NCBI RefSeq assembly: GCF_016862815.1 | Contig: NZ_BONR01000004.1 | Coordinates: 62,001-126,000, forward strand | Direction of reading: 5' to 3' | DNA from: Demequina activiva | Lineage (GTDB): Bacteria > Actinomycetota > Actinomycetes > Actinomycetales > Demequinaceae | Length of the DNA stretch: 64,000 nucleotides | Shown: positions 18,257 to 27,745 of the stretch, piece by piece | Position numbering within the stretch: position 1 is the stretch's first letter | How the letters are laid out: each line of letters starts with the position of its first letter | Notes under the pieces: generated by a model | What the model was told of the DNA's origin: nothing | The model's input: only the letters and a program-made list of their open reading frames with translations | Databases searched by the model: none | Made by a program: the position numbers and the translations under genes

Positions 18257-18739
18257 ATGACACGCCTGTTCGAACGGCTGGACCGCCTGGCGGCCGGCCG
18301 GCAGGCCAGCACGCGCGTGAGCGCCGATGCGCTCGGACATCCGCGCATCCGCCTCACCTTCCGGTGGGTCCTGGCGATGCTCGTCGCGCTGGTGGCGATC
18401 GCGGTCGCGACCGTCGCCACCGCGGCATGGCTGGACGAGCACGGGGAGGACGTCGCGCTGATCGGATGGATGCGCGGCGTGATCGGCCTCGTGCTGTCGA
18501 CGACGCTGTTCTACTTCTGGCTGCGCGCTCGCGACGGATACGTGTGGGCGTGGACGCGGCTCACGCTGTTCTCGAAGATCTTCCCTCTCGTGACGCTCGC
18601 GATCGCCGCGGTGCCAGCCCTGCTGCCGGTCTGGATGGTCACCGAGCAGATCGTGTTCTCGATGGTGATGCTCGGGATGGCCTGGGCTCTCGACTCCCGC
18701 CGCATGCGCACCGCCTTCACCGCCCCCGCGGCGAATTAG
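18257..18739 (+). CDS. Small integral membrane protein, function unknown
   Basis: 160-residue protein not recognised as a named family. After a basic N-terminus (about 1-30) there are hydrophobic segments at roughly 35-60 (RWVLAMLVALVAIAVATVAT), 70-95, and 105-150 as one or two helices, so three or four membrane spans are likely. The start is fixed by ctcgggagg 6 bp before ATG 18257; the frame remains open upstream but that part is antisense to thiL. The DUF3515 lipoprotein gene starts 10 bp downstream, so both may be co-transcribed envelope genes. Confidence 0.75.
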   Translation: MTRLFERLDRLAAGRQASTRVSADALGHPRIRLTFRWVLAMLVALVAIAVATVATAAWLDEHGEDVALIGWMRGVIGLVLSTTLFYFWLRARDGYVWAWTRLTLFSKIFPLVTLAIAAVPALLPVWMVTEQIVFSMVMLGMAWALDSRRMRTAFTAPAAN

Positions 18740-18749
18740 GCTGGGCCTC

Positions 18750-19211
18750 ATGTCTCGTCGCGCCCTGCTCACCCTCGTCGCGGCGTCTGCACTGGCGCTC
18801 TCCGGCTGCGCTCATCCGCTCGTGGTCGATCCTGCCCCGTACGCGGCGGACCCGGACTGCGCAGAGGTGATGCTCGCCGTTCCCACCGCGGTGGGCGGCC
18901 TGGAGATGCGCGGCACCACGTCGCAGGCGACGCAGGCGTGGGGCAGCGAGTACGAGATCGTGGCGCGCTGCGGCGTCGAGCCACCTGGCCCCACCACCGA
19001 GCGGTGCGTCACCGTGGAAACGCCCGCCGCCTCGGTGGACTGGCTGGTGAGCGAGACGGCCGATGCACGGGTGGCGGTCACGTTCGGCCGCTCCCCCGCG
19101 CTCGAGCTCACCGTTCCCACGGTGCGCGCAGACGAGGCCGTGGGCGACGTCCTCGCGGAGCTGTCGCCCGCAGCGGCACGCGCGCCCTCCAACGGGCTCG
19201 AGTGCAGCTGA
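18750..19211 (+). CDS. DUF3515 family lipoprotein
   Basis: Secreted, probably lipid-anchored protein of 153 residues. A signal peptide MSRRALLTLVAASALA ends in the lipobox ALSGC at Cys21. The mature part has three further Cys, and the segment WGSEYEIVARCGVEPPGPT is characteristic of DUF3515. The family commonly neighbours thiL/ddl in actinobacteria; its role is unknown. It lies 10 bp after a small membrane-protein gene. Confidence 0.85.
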   Translation: MSRRALLTLVAASALALSGCAHPLVVDPAPYAADPDCAEVMLAVPTAVGGLEMRGTTSQATQAWGSEYEIVARCGVEPPGPTTERCVTVETPAASVDWLVSETADARVAVTFGRSPALELTVPTVRADEAVGDVLAELSPAAARAPSNGLECS

Positions 19212-19272
19212 CCGTCACTCGCCTCAGAAAACTGGGGGTAGCGCGGGATACCGTGCGCGGTAGTATGCGCTC

Positions 19273-19288
19273 AAGTCATGTGTGACTT
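19273..19288. promoter_or_regulatory. Inverted repeat upstream of the sugar dehydrogenase gene
   Basis: AAGTCA-n4-TGACTT, a perfect 6-bp inverted repeat, lies 28-43 bp before the start and just after a TAGTAT (19261-19266) that could be a -10 box. The placement between promoter and gene would suit a repressor. No known regulator is assigned. Confidence 0.35.
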
Positions 19289-19315
19289 TATTCACTCGGC
19301 TCCGGGGGGGAATCG

Positions 19316-22300
19316 ATGGCAGTCTTTGGTGCGCGCTCGCGCGCAGAGCGGATCAACCAGACAGGCGCCGGGGGGCGGCGACTGCTCTCCATCGCGCTCG
19401 TGCTCGCGGTGCTGGCGCCCGTCGCCGTGTTCTCCCCGCAGTCTGCCGATGCCGCAGAGAGCGATCCGCTGTCACTCGAGGGCTTCTCCGACGAGGCGGT
19501 GCTGACGACCGGACTGAATCAGCCCATCTCGCTGGACTTCCTCCCCGATGGCCGCATGCTGGTGCTCGAGAAGGGCGGCCAGATCAAGATCGGCAACCCG
19601 GCGACTGTGCCCATGGTCACCGAGGTCTACCTGACGCTCCAGGACATCACCATCAACGCTGAGCGCGGACTCATCGACATCGCCATCTCCCCCGACTTCG
19701 CCTCCACCGGGGAGTTCTTCCTCTACTACACCCCGACATCCACGCAGCGAGCGCGCATCGCGCGCTTCGACCATGTCGAGAACACGGGCGGCACCACCAG
19801 CCGTGGCGACCTGAGCTCGGAGTTCGTGGTGTGGGAGGACACGACTGGCTACACGAGCTGCTGCCACTACGGCGGTGGGCTCGACTTCGGACCTGACGGC
19901 AACCTCTGGCTCACCGTCGGCGACAAGTTCGTGGGCGATCGAGCGGCGGACCTGCAGGACGCGAGCGGCTCCGTGATTCGCGTGGAGCCGGACGGAGACG
20001 TGCCCCCGGACAACCCGTTCGCGGACGGCGCCGGCGGCGTCCACCCGTACATCTGGGCCTACGGGCTGCGCAACCCGTTCCGCGCGTCGTGGGACCTCGA
20101 GACCAACCGATTCTTCATCGGCGAGGTAGGCGGCAATGACATCCCGGAGTCGTGGGAGGACCTGCACATCGCCAAGTACGACCCGGCCTACAGCGGTCTC
20201 GACTACGGCTGGCCAGGCTGCGAGGGACCCTATCCCTACACGGACTTCCCCGAGTGCGGGATCGAGGATGGCGACCTCGCGGAGCCCATCTTCGCCTACC
20301 CGCACTCAGGCCAGGCTCGGAACAATGCCTCGATCACGGGCGGCTTCGTCTACCGCGGCAACCAGTTCCCCGCTGAGTGGGACGGGGTGTACTTCTACGG
20401 CGACTACGCCCGCAACTTCATCCGCTACCTGCGCTTCGACGAGACCGGAGAGACGGTCACCGGGGACTTCCCCTTCAAGTCGTCTGAGCAGCTGCCAGGC
20501 GGAACGCACACGATCGTGTCGCTCGCCGAGGGCGCGGACGGCGCGCTGTACTACGCGATGATCGCGAGCGGCCAGATCCGTCGCATCGTCTACGAAGGTG
20601 GCAACCAGGCGCCGACGATCACCTCGGCGCAGCCGGACGCCACCACCGGGCCCACCCCGCTCACGGTGAACTTCGCGGCGTCCGCGACGGATCCCGAAGG
20701 CGACCCCATCTCCTACACCTGGCACTTCGGGGACGGGACCACAGCGACGGGCGCGACCGCGCAGCACACCTACACCACGGAGGGGCAGTACGAGGCCTAT
20801 GTCAGCGTCTCAGACGGCAGCCATACTGTGGTCTCGGACTCTGAGCTCATCCAGGCGGGCGTGGTGCCGGAGGTGGAGATCACCTCGCCGGTCGACGGTG
20901 CGCTGTTCCGTGCCGGCGACACGATCCAGGTGGAGGGCGTCGCGACCGATGACGGCCCGCTGGACCCCGAGGACTACTCCTGGACGCTGCAGTTCGGCCA
21001 CGACAACCACTTCCACCCGGCTGATGTGATCCCGAACGGACCCACGGGATCCTTCGAGATCGGCACCAGCGGCCACGATTACAGCAACGACACGTGGTAC
21101 GAGCTCACGCTCGAGGTGGCCGACTCCAGCGGGCTGGTCGGCACGGACACGGTGCAGGTGCGGCCCGACAAGGTCGAGCTCACCGTCGCGACCCAGCCCG
21201 CGGGGCTGATCACGCACCTCGACAGCATCCCTCACGAGGCGCCATGGGTGCACGACACGCTGATCGGCTTCGAGCACACGATCAGCGCGCGCTCGCCCCA
21301 ATGCCTCGACGGTGACTCCTACGTCTTCGACAGCTGGTCCGACGGCGGCGACCAGACTCACACCTACACGGTGGGCGACGCCGACGCGACCGTGACGGCG
21401 GTCTTCGTCCAGAACGGGGTCTGCGCCGCTCCAGTCCCGGACGGCCTCGTCATGCGGCTCCAGGGCGACCAGGGCGTCTCCACCAGCGGCAGCGCGGTCA
21501 CCGGATGGAACGACCTGAGCCCGTCCGGCAACGGACTCGGAGTGATCACGGGATCCCCCACCGTGGTGCCGAGCGCGCTCTCCGGACACGACGTCGTGAG
21601 CTTCGACGGCGTCGACGACGTGCTGGGCCGCTCGTTCTTCTCCGGCCTGCCCACCGGGGACGACGACCGCTCGGTGTTCGCGGTGGTCAAGTACGACGGC
21701 GGCTCCGCCTTCGGCGGCTGGGCCGGCTTCACCTACGGCAGCCCCTACACGAACCAGGCCTGGGGACCGGTGCGCACCGCGAGCGGCACCCTCGGAATCC
21801 AGGGCTGGGGCTCCGGCAACGACGCCGACTCCGGTGCCCCGGCAGACGGCGGGGGATGGCTCGTCCAGTCCATCGTCAAGTCCGGCTCGGGCTACGTCCA
21901 CTACAAGGACGGCGTCCCCATCGGCTCGGGCTCGCACGTCTACAACACCGCCCAGGGCATCATCCGGCTGGGCGGGGAGCTCAACGGCAACCGCAGGATC
22001 GACATGGACGTCGCCGAGATCCTGGTCTACGACCGCGCGCTGGTCGACGCGGAACGGGACCAGGTCGAGGCGTACCTCCGGCAGCAGTACTTCGAGGGCG
22101 CGACCGTTCCCCCGTCGGTGACGCTGACGTCGCCCACGTCCGGCGAGACCGTGAGGGACTCGAACGTCGACGTCACATGGACCACCAGCGGCGATCTCGC
22201 TCCCGGTGATCACGTGCACCTCACACTCGACGGGGGCAGTCATGTCACCGTTGCGGCGGGCGCCCAGACCCACACCTTCACCGACGTGGCGGATGGCGGG

Positions 22301-25300
22301 CACGTGGTGGAGGCCACGATCGCGAGCTCCGCCCACGAGGTCTACGCCCACCCCGAGGCGACCGACTCGGTGAGCTTCACCGTCGACACCCAGCCGGTCT
22401 CGAGCGACCTGCCGCTCGACGGCCTCGTGATGCACGTGGAGTCCGACCTGAACGTCATCATGGATGGCTCGAACTCGGTGGGTGGGTGGCTGGACCAGTC
22501 CGGCCGTGGCAACGACTTCGCAGACGCCTTCGGCGCCCCGGCGTTCGCTGCTGCGACCACGCCCAGCGGGCTCCCGGCCGTCTCCTTCGACGGTGCCGAC
22601 GACGCTCTCGAACGCGGCGGCGGCCTCAACGGCATGCCCCTCGGCAACAGCGATCGCACCGTCCTCACCGTGGTCGACTACCACTCGAATGGGTGGGGTG
22701 GGTTCAGCTGGGGCGTCAACGCCTGCGGCAAGACGTACGGCAACGTGGTGTCCAAGGACGGCGACCTCGCGGTCCAGGGCTGGTGCGCGGACGCCGACTC
22801 CAACATCGACGCCAACGGCGCGGGCTGGCTGGTGCAGGGCAGCGTCTACGACGGCGGCCAGCTGACGCAGTACCGCAATGGCTCCACCATCGCTTCGAAG
22901 GCGGCGGCCTTCAACACCGCGGCGGATCGCATCACGCTCGGCCGTGAGATCGACGGAGCGCCGTACGTCGACATCGACGTCGCGGCGATCCTCGTGTACG
23001 ACCGCGCGCTGAGCTCGGCCGAGTTCGACCAGGCCTCCGCGTACCTGGACAGCAAGTACCTGTCCGGGACCGTCGAGGACGTCCCGCCGTCCGCGCCAGG
23101 GGGGTTGAGCGCCGTCGGCGGCGACGGCCAGGTCGCGCTGTCCTGGACCGCGTCGACCGACCTCAACGGCGACCTCGCCGGCTACCAGGTGTTCCGCTCC
23201 ACCTCGGCCGGTGCGATCGACCCCAGCTCCGACACTCCCCTGGCCACGGCCACCGGAACGTCCTTCACCGACGGCACCGTCACCAACGGCACCGAGTACT
23301 TCTATCTCGTCACCGCGATCGACGACGCAGGGCTGCAGTCCGCCGCCTCCAACGAGGTCGCCGCGACGCCCGCGGTGCCCGTTCCTGACACCACCCCACC
23401 AGCGGCGCCCACCGGGCTGTCCGCCACCGCCGGCGACAGCACCGTCACGCTGACCTGGGACGCTCAGTCCGAGCCCGATCTCGCCGGCTACCAGGTGTTC
23501 CGTGCCACCACGGCGGGCGCGATCGACACCGAGGCCGACGCCCCCGTCGCCACGGTCACGCAGACCGAGTACGTCGATGACACCGTCACGAATGGCACTG
23601 GGTACTTCTACGCCGTCACCGCGATCGACGAGTCCGACAACGCCTCCGCGGCATCGACGGAGGCCTCCGCGACCCCGCAGGCCGCCCCCAGCGACTGCTC
23701 GGCGCCCTTCGGTGGCGACACCACTCTGTGCCTGGAGGCGGACACCGGGGTCGTGGGAGGCGGCACCGTGACCGGCTGGAACGACATGTCCCCGGAGGGC
23801 AACGACCTCACCGCCACCGGCGACCCGACGTTGACCACCACCCCCAGCGGCGCCCCCGCCATCGCGTTCGACGGGGACGGCGACGCGCTGGAGCGCCTGG
23901 GCAACCTGGCCATGCCCCAAGAGGACGGCGCTCGCACCGTCGTCACCGTGGTCAACTACGACTCCAACGGCTGGGGCGGGTTCTCCTGGGGCAAGAACGG
24001 CTGCGACGACACCTTTGGCGTCGGCGTCGCCAAGGACGGCGACCTGGGCCTGCAGGGCTGGTGCACGGATTTCGACTCCGATGTCGACGGCACCGGCACG
24101 GGCTGGATGACCCAAACCATCACCTACGGCGACGACACCTTCGTGCACTACCGCGACGGTGTCGAGATCGACACCGGCACCCGCCATCTCACGACCGGCA
24201 CCGCCCGCATTCGCCTGGGCGCGGAGATCGACGGCGCACCGTTCCTCGACATGGACACCGCAGCCGTGCTGGTCTACGACCGCGTGCTGACGGACGAGCA
24301 GCTCGACCAGGTGGAGGCCTATCTCGACGTCAAGTACGTGACGGGCGTGGTGGAGGATGTGGCGCCGGCGGTGCCCGGCGCGCTCGACGCGGCAGCCGGA
24401 GATGGTCAGATCGAGCTGTCCTGGACCGCGTCGACCGACCCCCACGGAGACCTTGCCGGCTACCAGGTGTTCCGCTCCACCACGGCGGGCGCGATCGACA
24501 CCGCTGCGGACACTCCGTTGGCCACCGTCACTGGCACGAGCTTCGTCGACGACACCGTCACCAATGGCACCGAGTACTTCTACGCCGTCACCGCCTTCGA
24601 CGACGCCGGACTGCAGTCCAACCCTTCCAACGAGGCTTCCGCGACCCCGGACGTCATCGTTCCCGACACGACCCCACCAGCGGCGCCCACCGGGCTGGCT
24701 GCCACCGCCGGCGACAGCACCATCACGCTGGCCTGGGATGCTCAATCCGAGCCCGATCTCGCCGGCTACCAGGTGTTCCGTGCCACCACGGCAGGAGCGA
24801 TCGACACCGAGGCCGACGCCCCCGTCGCCACGGGTACGGAGGCCACCTTCGTCGACGACGCCCTGACCAACGGCACCGAGTACTTCTACGCCGTCACGGC
24901 GATCGACGACTCCGACAACGCCTCCACCGCCTCGACCGAGGCCTCCGCCACACCCCAGGCCGCCCCCAGCGATTGCTCCGCACCCTTCGGCGCCGCCACC
25001 ACCCTGTGCCTCGAAGCCGACACCGGCGTCGCCGGCTCGGGCACCGTCGCCGGCTGGACCGACATGTCCGACGCCGGCAACGACCTCACCGCCACCGGCG
25101 ACCCGACGTTGACCACCACCCCCAGCGGCGCGCCCGCCATCGCGTTCGACGGGGACGGCGACGCGCTGGAGCGCCTGGGCAACCTGGCCATGCCCACCGG
25201 CAACGCGGACCGCACCGTCGTCACGGTCGTCAACTACGACTCCAACGGCTGGGGCGGGTTCTCCTGGGGCAAGAACGGCTGCGACGACACCTTCGGCGTG

Positions 25301-25621
25301 GGTGTCGCCAAGGACGGCGACCTGGGCCTGCAGGGGTGGTGCACCGACTTCGACTCAGGAGTCGACGGCACCGGCACGGGCTGGATGATCCAGTCCATCA
25401 CCTACGGAGACGACACCTTCGTGCACTACCGCGACGGCGTCGAGATCGACACCGGCACCCGTGCGTTCACCACCGGCACCACGCGGATCCGCCTGGGCGC
25501 GGAGATCGACGGCTCGCCGTTCCTCGACATGGACACCGCAGCCGTGCTCGTCTACGACCGCGAGCTGAGCGCCTCGGAGCACCAGGCGGTGCTGAGCTAC
25601 CTGCAGGCGAAGTACTTCTAG
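19316..25621 (+). CDS. Secreted multimodular PQQ-type sugar dehydrogenase with PKD, FnIII and lectin-like modules
   Basis: Giant exported protein of 2,101 residues. A signal peptide (about 1-47, ending ADAAE) is followed by a soluble glucose/aldose dehydrogenase beta-propeller (about 55-428) with NQPISLDFLPDGRMLVLEKG, TSCCHYGGGLDFGPDG, YGLRNPFRASWD and YGWPGCEG. Then come a PKD domain (430-516, WHFGDGT), an Ig-like stretch, lectin module 1 (707-927), an Ig-like stretch, lectin module 2 (1032-1250), FnIII-FnIII-lectin (1255-1675) and a second FnIII-FnIII-lectin (1680-2101). The two last blocks are a 426-residue tandem duplication. No LPXTG or transmembrane anchor is seen, so it is probably released or polysaccharide-bound. 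The propeller family oxidises sugars using PQQ; no PQQ synthesis genes occur here. Substrate unknown. Confidence 0.9.
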   Translation: MAVFGARSRAERINQTGAGGRRLLSIALVLAVLAPVAVFSPQSADAAESDPLSLEGFSDEAVLTTGLNQPISLDFLPDGRMLVLEKGGQIKIGNPATVPMVTEVYLTLQDITINAERGLIDIAISPDFASTGEFFLYYTPTSTQRARIARFDHVENTGGTTSRGDLSSEFVVWEDTTGYTSCCHYGGGLDFGPDGNLWLTVGDKFVGDRAADLQDASGSVIRVEPDGDVPPDNPFADGAGGVHPYIWAYGLRNPFRASWDLETNRFFIGEVGGNDIPESWEDLHIAKYDPAYSGLDYGWPGCEGPYPYTDFPECGIEDGDLAEPIFAYPHSGQARNNASITGGFVYRGNQFPAEWDGVYFYGDYARNFIRYLRFDETGETVTGDFPFKSSEQLPGGTHTIVSLAEGADGALYYAMIASGQIRRIVYEGGNQAPTITSAQPDATTGPTPLTVNFAASATDPEGDPISYTWHFGDGTTATGATAQHTYTTEGQYEAYVSVSDGSHTVVSDSELIQAGVVPEVEITSPVDGALFRAGDTIQVEGVATDDGPLDPEDYSWTLQFGHDNHFHPADVIPNGPTGSFEIGTSGHDYSNDTWYELTLEVADSSGLVGTDTVQVRPDKVELTVATQPAGLITHLDSIPHEAPWVHDTLIGFEHTISARSPQCLDGDSYVFDSWSDGGDQTHTYTVGDADATVTAVFVQNGVCAAPVPDGLVMRLQGDQGVSTSGSAVTGWNDLSPSGNGLGVITGSPTVVPSALSGHDVVSFDGVDDVLGRSFFSGLPTGDDDRSVFAVVKYDGGSAFGGWAGFTYGSPYTNQAWGPVRTASGTLGIQGWGSGNDADSGAPADGGGWLVQSIVKSGSGYVHYKDGVPIGSGSHVYNTAQGIIRLGGELNGNRRIDMDVAEILVYDRALVDAERDQVEAYLRQQYFEGATVPPSVTLTSPTSGETVRDSNVDVTWTTSGDLAPGDHVHLTLDGGSHVTVAAGAQTHTFTDVADGGHVVEATIASSAHEVYAHPEATDSVSFTVDTQPVSSDLPLDGLVMHVESDLNVIMDGSNSVGGWLDQSGRGNDFADAFGAPAFAAATTPSGLPAVSFDGADDALERGGGLNGMPLGNSDRTVLTVVDYHSNGWGGFSWGVNACGKTYGNVVSKDGDLAVQGWCADADSNIDANGAGWLVQGSVYDGGQLTQYRNGSTIASKAAAFNTAADRITLGREIDGAPYVDIDVAAILVYDRALSSAEFDQASAYLDSKYLSGTVEDVPPSAPGGLSAVGGDGQVALSWTASTDLNGDLAGYQVFRSTSAGAIDPSSDTPLATATGTSFTDGTVTNGTEYFYLVTAIDDAGLQSAASNEVAATPAVPVPDTTPPAAPTGLSATAGDSTVTLTWDAQSEPDLAGYQVFRATTAGAIDTEADAPVATVTQTEYVDDTVTNGTGYFYAVTAIDESDNASAASTEASATPQAAPSDCSAPFGGDTTLCLEADTGVVGGGTVTGWNDMSPEGNDLTATGDPTLTTTPSGAPAIAFDGDGDALERLGNLAMPQEDGARTVVTVVNYDSNGWGGFSWGKNGCDDTFGVGVAKDGDLGLQGWCTDFDSDVDGTGTGWMTQTITYGDDTFVHYRDGVEIDTGTRHLTTGTARIRLGAEIDGAPFLDMDTAAVLVYDRVLTDEQLDQVEAYLDVKYVTGVVEDVAPAVPGALDAAAGDGQIELSWTASTDPHGDLAGYQVFRSTTAGAIDTAADTPLATVTGTSFVDDTVTNGTEYFYAVTAFDDAGLQSNPSNEASATPDVIVPDTTPPAAPTGLAATAGDSTITLAWDAQSEPDLAGYQVFRATTAGAIDTEADAPVATGTEATFVDDALTNGTEYFYAVTAIDDSDNASTASTEASATPQAAPSDCSAPFGAATTLCLEADTGVAGSGTVAGWTDMSDAGNDLTATGDPTLTTTPSGAPAIAFDGDGDALERLGNLAMPTGNADRTVVTVVNYDSNGWGGFSWGKNGCDDTFGVGVAKDGDLGLQGWCTDFDSGVDGTGTGWMIQSITYGDDTFVHYRDGVEIDTGTRAFTTGTTRIRLGAEIDGSPFLDMDTAAVLVYDRELSASEHQAVLSYLQAKYF
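23066..24343 (+). repeat. Tandem duplication copy 1 (FnIII-FnIII-lectin block, 1,278 bp)
   Basis: Codes for FnIII-FnIII-lectin. Matching landmarks recur exactly 1,278 bp downstream, for example SGTVEDV/TGVVEDV, DCSAPFGG/DCSAPFGA and the DNA around 23822 and 25100. The lectin part is most alike, the first FnIII most diverged. Confidence 0.9.
24344..25621 (+). repeat. Tandem duplication copy 2 (FnIII-FnIII-lectin block, 1,278 bp)
   Basis: Second copy, in frame and contiguous with the first, forming the C-terminus of the protein. Long runs are identical at DNA level, which points to recent duplication or gene conversion. Confidence 0.9.
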
Positions 25622-25641
25622 GCCTACGTGCGCGCCGGCCG

Positions 25642-26742
25642 TCAGCGCAGGCCGGTGGACCGCGCGAGCGCGCCCTGGAGCAGCGCCTCGACGAGAGCCG
25701 GATAGGCGAGACCGGCTGCAGCCCACATGCGCGGGTACATGCTCGTCGACGTGAATCCCGGCATGGTGTTGATCTCGTTCACCGTCACCGTGCCGTCCTC
25801 GCCCACGAACACGTCGACGCGCGCGAGCGACTCCGCTCCCACGGCCCGGAACGCGCGCACGGCGATGTCCGACACCACGGTCGCGACATCGTCCGGCAGT
25901 TCGGTGGGGCACCGCAGGTCCACCGCGGCCTCGTCGAAGTACTTCGCGTCGAAGTCGTAGAAGTCGTGGTCGCCGCGCGTGACGATCTCGCCCGCTGGCG
26001 ACGCCACGATGCCGTCCGGCGTCGACAGCACCGCCGTCTCGATCTCGCGTCCCACGACGGCACGCTCGATCAGGACCTTGGGATCGTGCTTGACCGCCGC
26101 GGCCAGTGCGGTGTCCAGCGCACTCCAGTCGGTGACCTTGGTGATGCCCATGCTCGATCCCGCGCGCGCGGGCTTGACGAACACCGGAAGCCCCAGACCC
26201 TCGAGCTCGGCCCGGCGCGCATCGGCGCTCTCTCCCGGCTGGAGGACCACGTCGGGAGTGACGGGCAGGCCGGCTCCTCGCAGCGCGGTCTTCATGTACT
26301 GCTTGTCCATGCCGATCGCAGACGCGAGCACGCCCGCGCCCACGTAGCGCACATCGACCAGCTCGAGAGCGCCCTGGATGGTGCCGTCCTCGCCAAAGGG
26401 TCCGTGCAGCAGCGGGAACACCACGTCGACGTCCGCGAGCGGCTCGACGGACCCGTCCGCGCCAAGTACTCGCCACGTGCGCTCGGCCGCGTCGCGCGGA
26501 GGCAGCACGGTGCGCTCATCGTGCGCGACGTGAGGCAGGGCGCCATCACGCAGCAGCCACTGCTCGGCGGCTGCGGAGACCGGGACCCATCGGCCCTGGT
26601 CCGTGATGCCCACCGCGACCACGTTCCAGCGCGTCCGGTCGATCGCGCCCAGCACTCCCCCGGCCGTGGCGCAGGAGACCCCATGCTCCGACGATCGCCC
26701 GCCGAACACGACGGCGACGGTGGGCTTGCCTGCTCCGTCCAC
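25642..26742 (-). CDS. ddl: D-alanine--D-alanine ligase
   Basis: ATP-grasp enzyme that joins two D-alanines for peptidoglycan synthesis. The 366 residues start with VAVVFGGRSSEHGVSC, carry PLLHGPFGEDGTIQGALEL and FVKPARAGSSMGITKV, and end with the metal-binding VNEINTMPGFTSTSMYP. The end of LPVFVKP and the Glu/Asn pair mark the ATP and Mg sites. GTG start lies 1 bp after the gpsA stop, giving the standard gpsA-ddl pair. Confidence 0.97.
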   Translation of the reverse strand: MDGAGKPTVAVVFGGRSSEHGVSCATAGGVLGAIDRTRWNVVAVGITDQGRWVPVSAAAEQWLLRDGALPHVAHDERTVLPPRDAAERTWRVLGADGSVEPLADVDVVFPLLHGPFGEDGTIQGALELVDVRYVGAGVLASAIGMDKQYMKTALRGAGLPVTPDVVLQPGESADARRAELEGLGLPVFVKPARAGSSMGITKVTDWSALDTALAAAVKHDPKVLIERAVVGREIETAVLSTPDGIVASPAGEIVTRGDHDFYDFDAKYFDEAAVDLRCPTELPDDVATVVSDIAVRAFRAVGAESLARVDVFVGEDGTVTVNEINTMPGFTSTSMYPRMWAAAGLAYPALVEALLQGALARSTGLR

Positions 26743-26743
26743 G

Positions 26744-27745
26744 CTAGGTCAGCTCCGCCTTGCGCGGCCGCGACAGCAGCTGCGTGAGGAGCTCCTTGAT
26801 GGGCTCGCCGCGGTGGAGCATCGCGACCACGGCGTCACAGATGGGCACGTCCACGTCATGCTCCCGTGCGAGCTCCTGGATCGACAGCGATGTCTGCACT
26901 CCCTCGGCCGTGCCGCCGGTGCGCTCGATCGCCTCCTCGAGGCTCAGGCCACGACCGATGTGCGCGCCCAAGGTGTGGTTGCGTGACAGCGGCGACGCGC
27001 AGGTCGCGATCAGGTCGCCCATCCCGGCCAGCCCGGAGAACGTGTCCGGGTGCGCTCCGAGCGCCACGCCCAGACGAGTGATCTCCGCCAGTCCTCGCGT
27101 GATCACCGTCGCGGTGGTGTTGTGGCCGAAGCCCAGCCCATCCGTGACTCCCACGCCCACGGCGATGACGTTCTTGAACGCGCCGCACAGCTCGACGCCC
27201 ACGACGTCGGGGTTCGTGTAGGGCCGGAAGTAGGAGGACGCCGTCGCTGCGGCCAGCATCTCCGCGGCGCTCGAGTCCGTGCCGGCTACCACGGTCGCGG
27301 TGGGCTGCTTGACGGCGATCTCGCGTGCCAGGTTGGGGCCCGACACCACCAGGGTGCGTTCGGCGGACAGCTCCCACACGTCCCGCAGGACGTCGCTCAT
27401 GCGCGCATGGGTGCCGACCTCGATGCCCTTCATGAGCGACGCGACCACCGCCCCATCCGGCACGGCGTCGGCCAACGGACCGATGATCCCGCGCACCTTC
27501 TGCGCGGGCAGCGCGACCGCGACCACGTCCACTCCCGACAGCGCCTCGCGCGCATCGGCGGTGGCATGGATGCCCTCGGGAAGGTCCATCCCGGGCAGGA
27601 ATCGCTCGTTGCGTCGCTCGGCGTTGATCTGCGCTGCGACGTCCTCGTCGCGGCCCCACAGGGCGACCTCGGTGCCGGCATCGGCGAGGACCGCGGCGAA
27701 CGTGGTTCCCCAGGCGCCGGCACCCAGCACGGCCGCCCGCGTCAT
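26744..27745 (-). CDS. gpsA: Glycerol-3-phosphate dehydrogenase [NAD(P)+]
   Basis: Makes sn-glycerol-3-phosphate for phospholipid synthesis. The Rossmann motif VLGAGAWGTTFA is near the N-terminus; VSGPNLAREIA, CGAFKNVIAVGVG (catalytic Lys) and SGLAGMGDLIATC are all present. The chosen ATG (MTRAAVLGAG) overlaps the upstream acyltransferase stop by 4 bp (ATGA) and places the Rossmann motif at the usual distance; a 10-residue longer start is possible but unlikely. 333 residues. Confidence 0.97.
   Translation of the reverse strand: MTRAAVLGAGAWGTTFAAVLADAGTEVALWGRDEDVAAQINAERRNERFLPGMDLPEGIHATADAREALSGVDVVAVALPAQKVRGIIGPLADAVPDGAVVASLMKGIEVGTHARMSDVLRDVWELSAERTLVVSGPNLAREIAVKQPTATVVAGTDSSAAEMLAAATASSYFRPYTNPDVVGVELCGAFKNVIAVGVGVTDGLGFGHNTTATVITRGLAEITRLGVALGAHPDTFSGLAGMGDLIATCASPLSRNHTLGAHIGRGLSLEEAIERTGGTAEGVQTSLSIQELAREHDVDVPICDAVVAMLHRGEPIKELLTQLLSRPRKAELT

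Noticed and set aside
20810-24745. A 1,311-codon open frame antisense to the sugar dehydrogenase gene
   Set aside because: Strongly biased Val/Arg/Gly/Asp composition without motifs; it mirrors the repeated plus-strand modules, and long antisense frames are common at this GC content.
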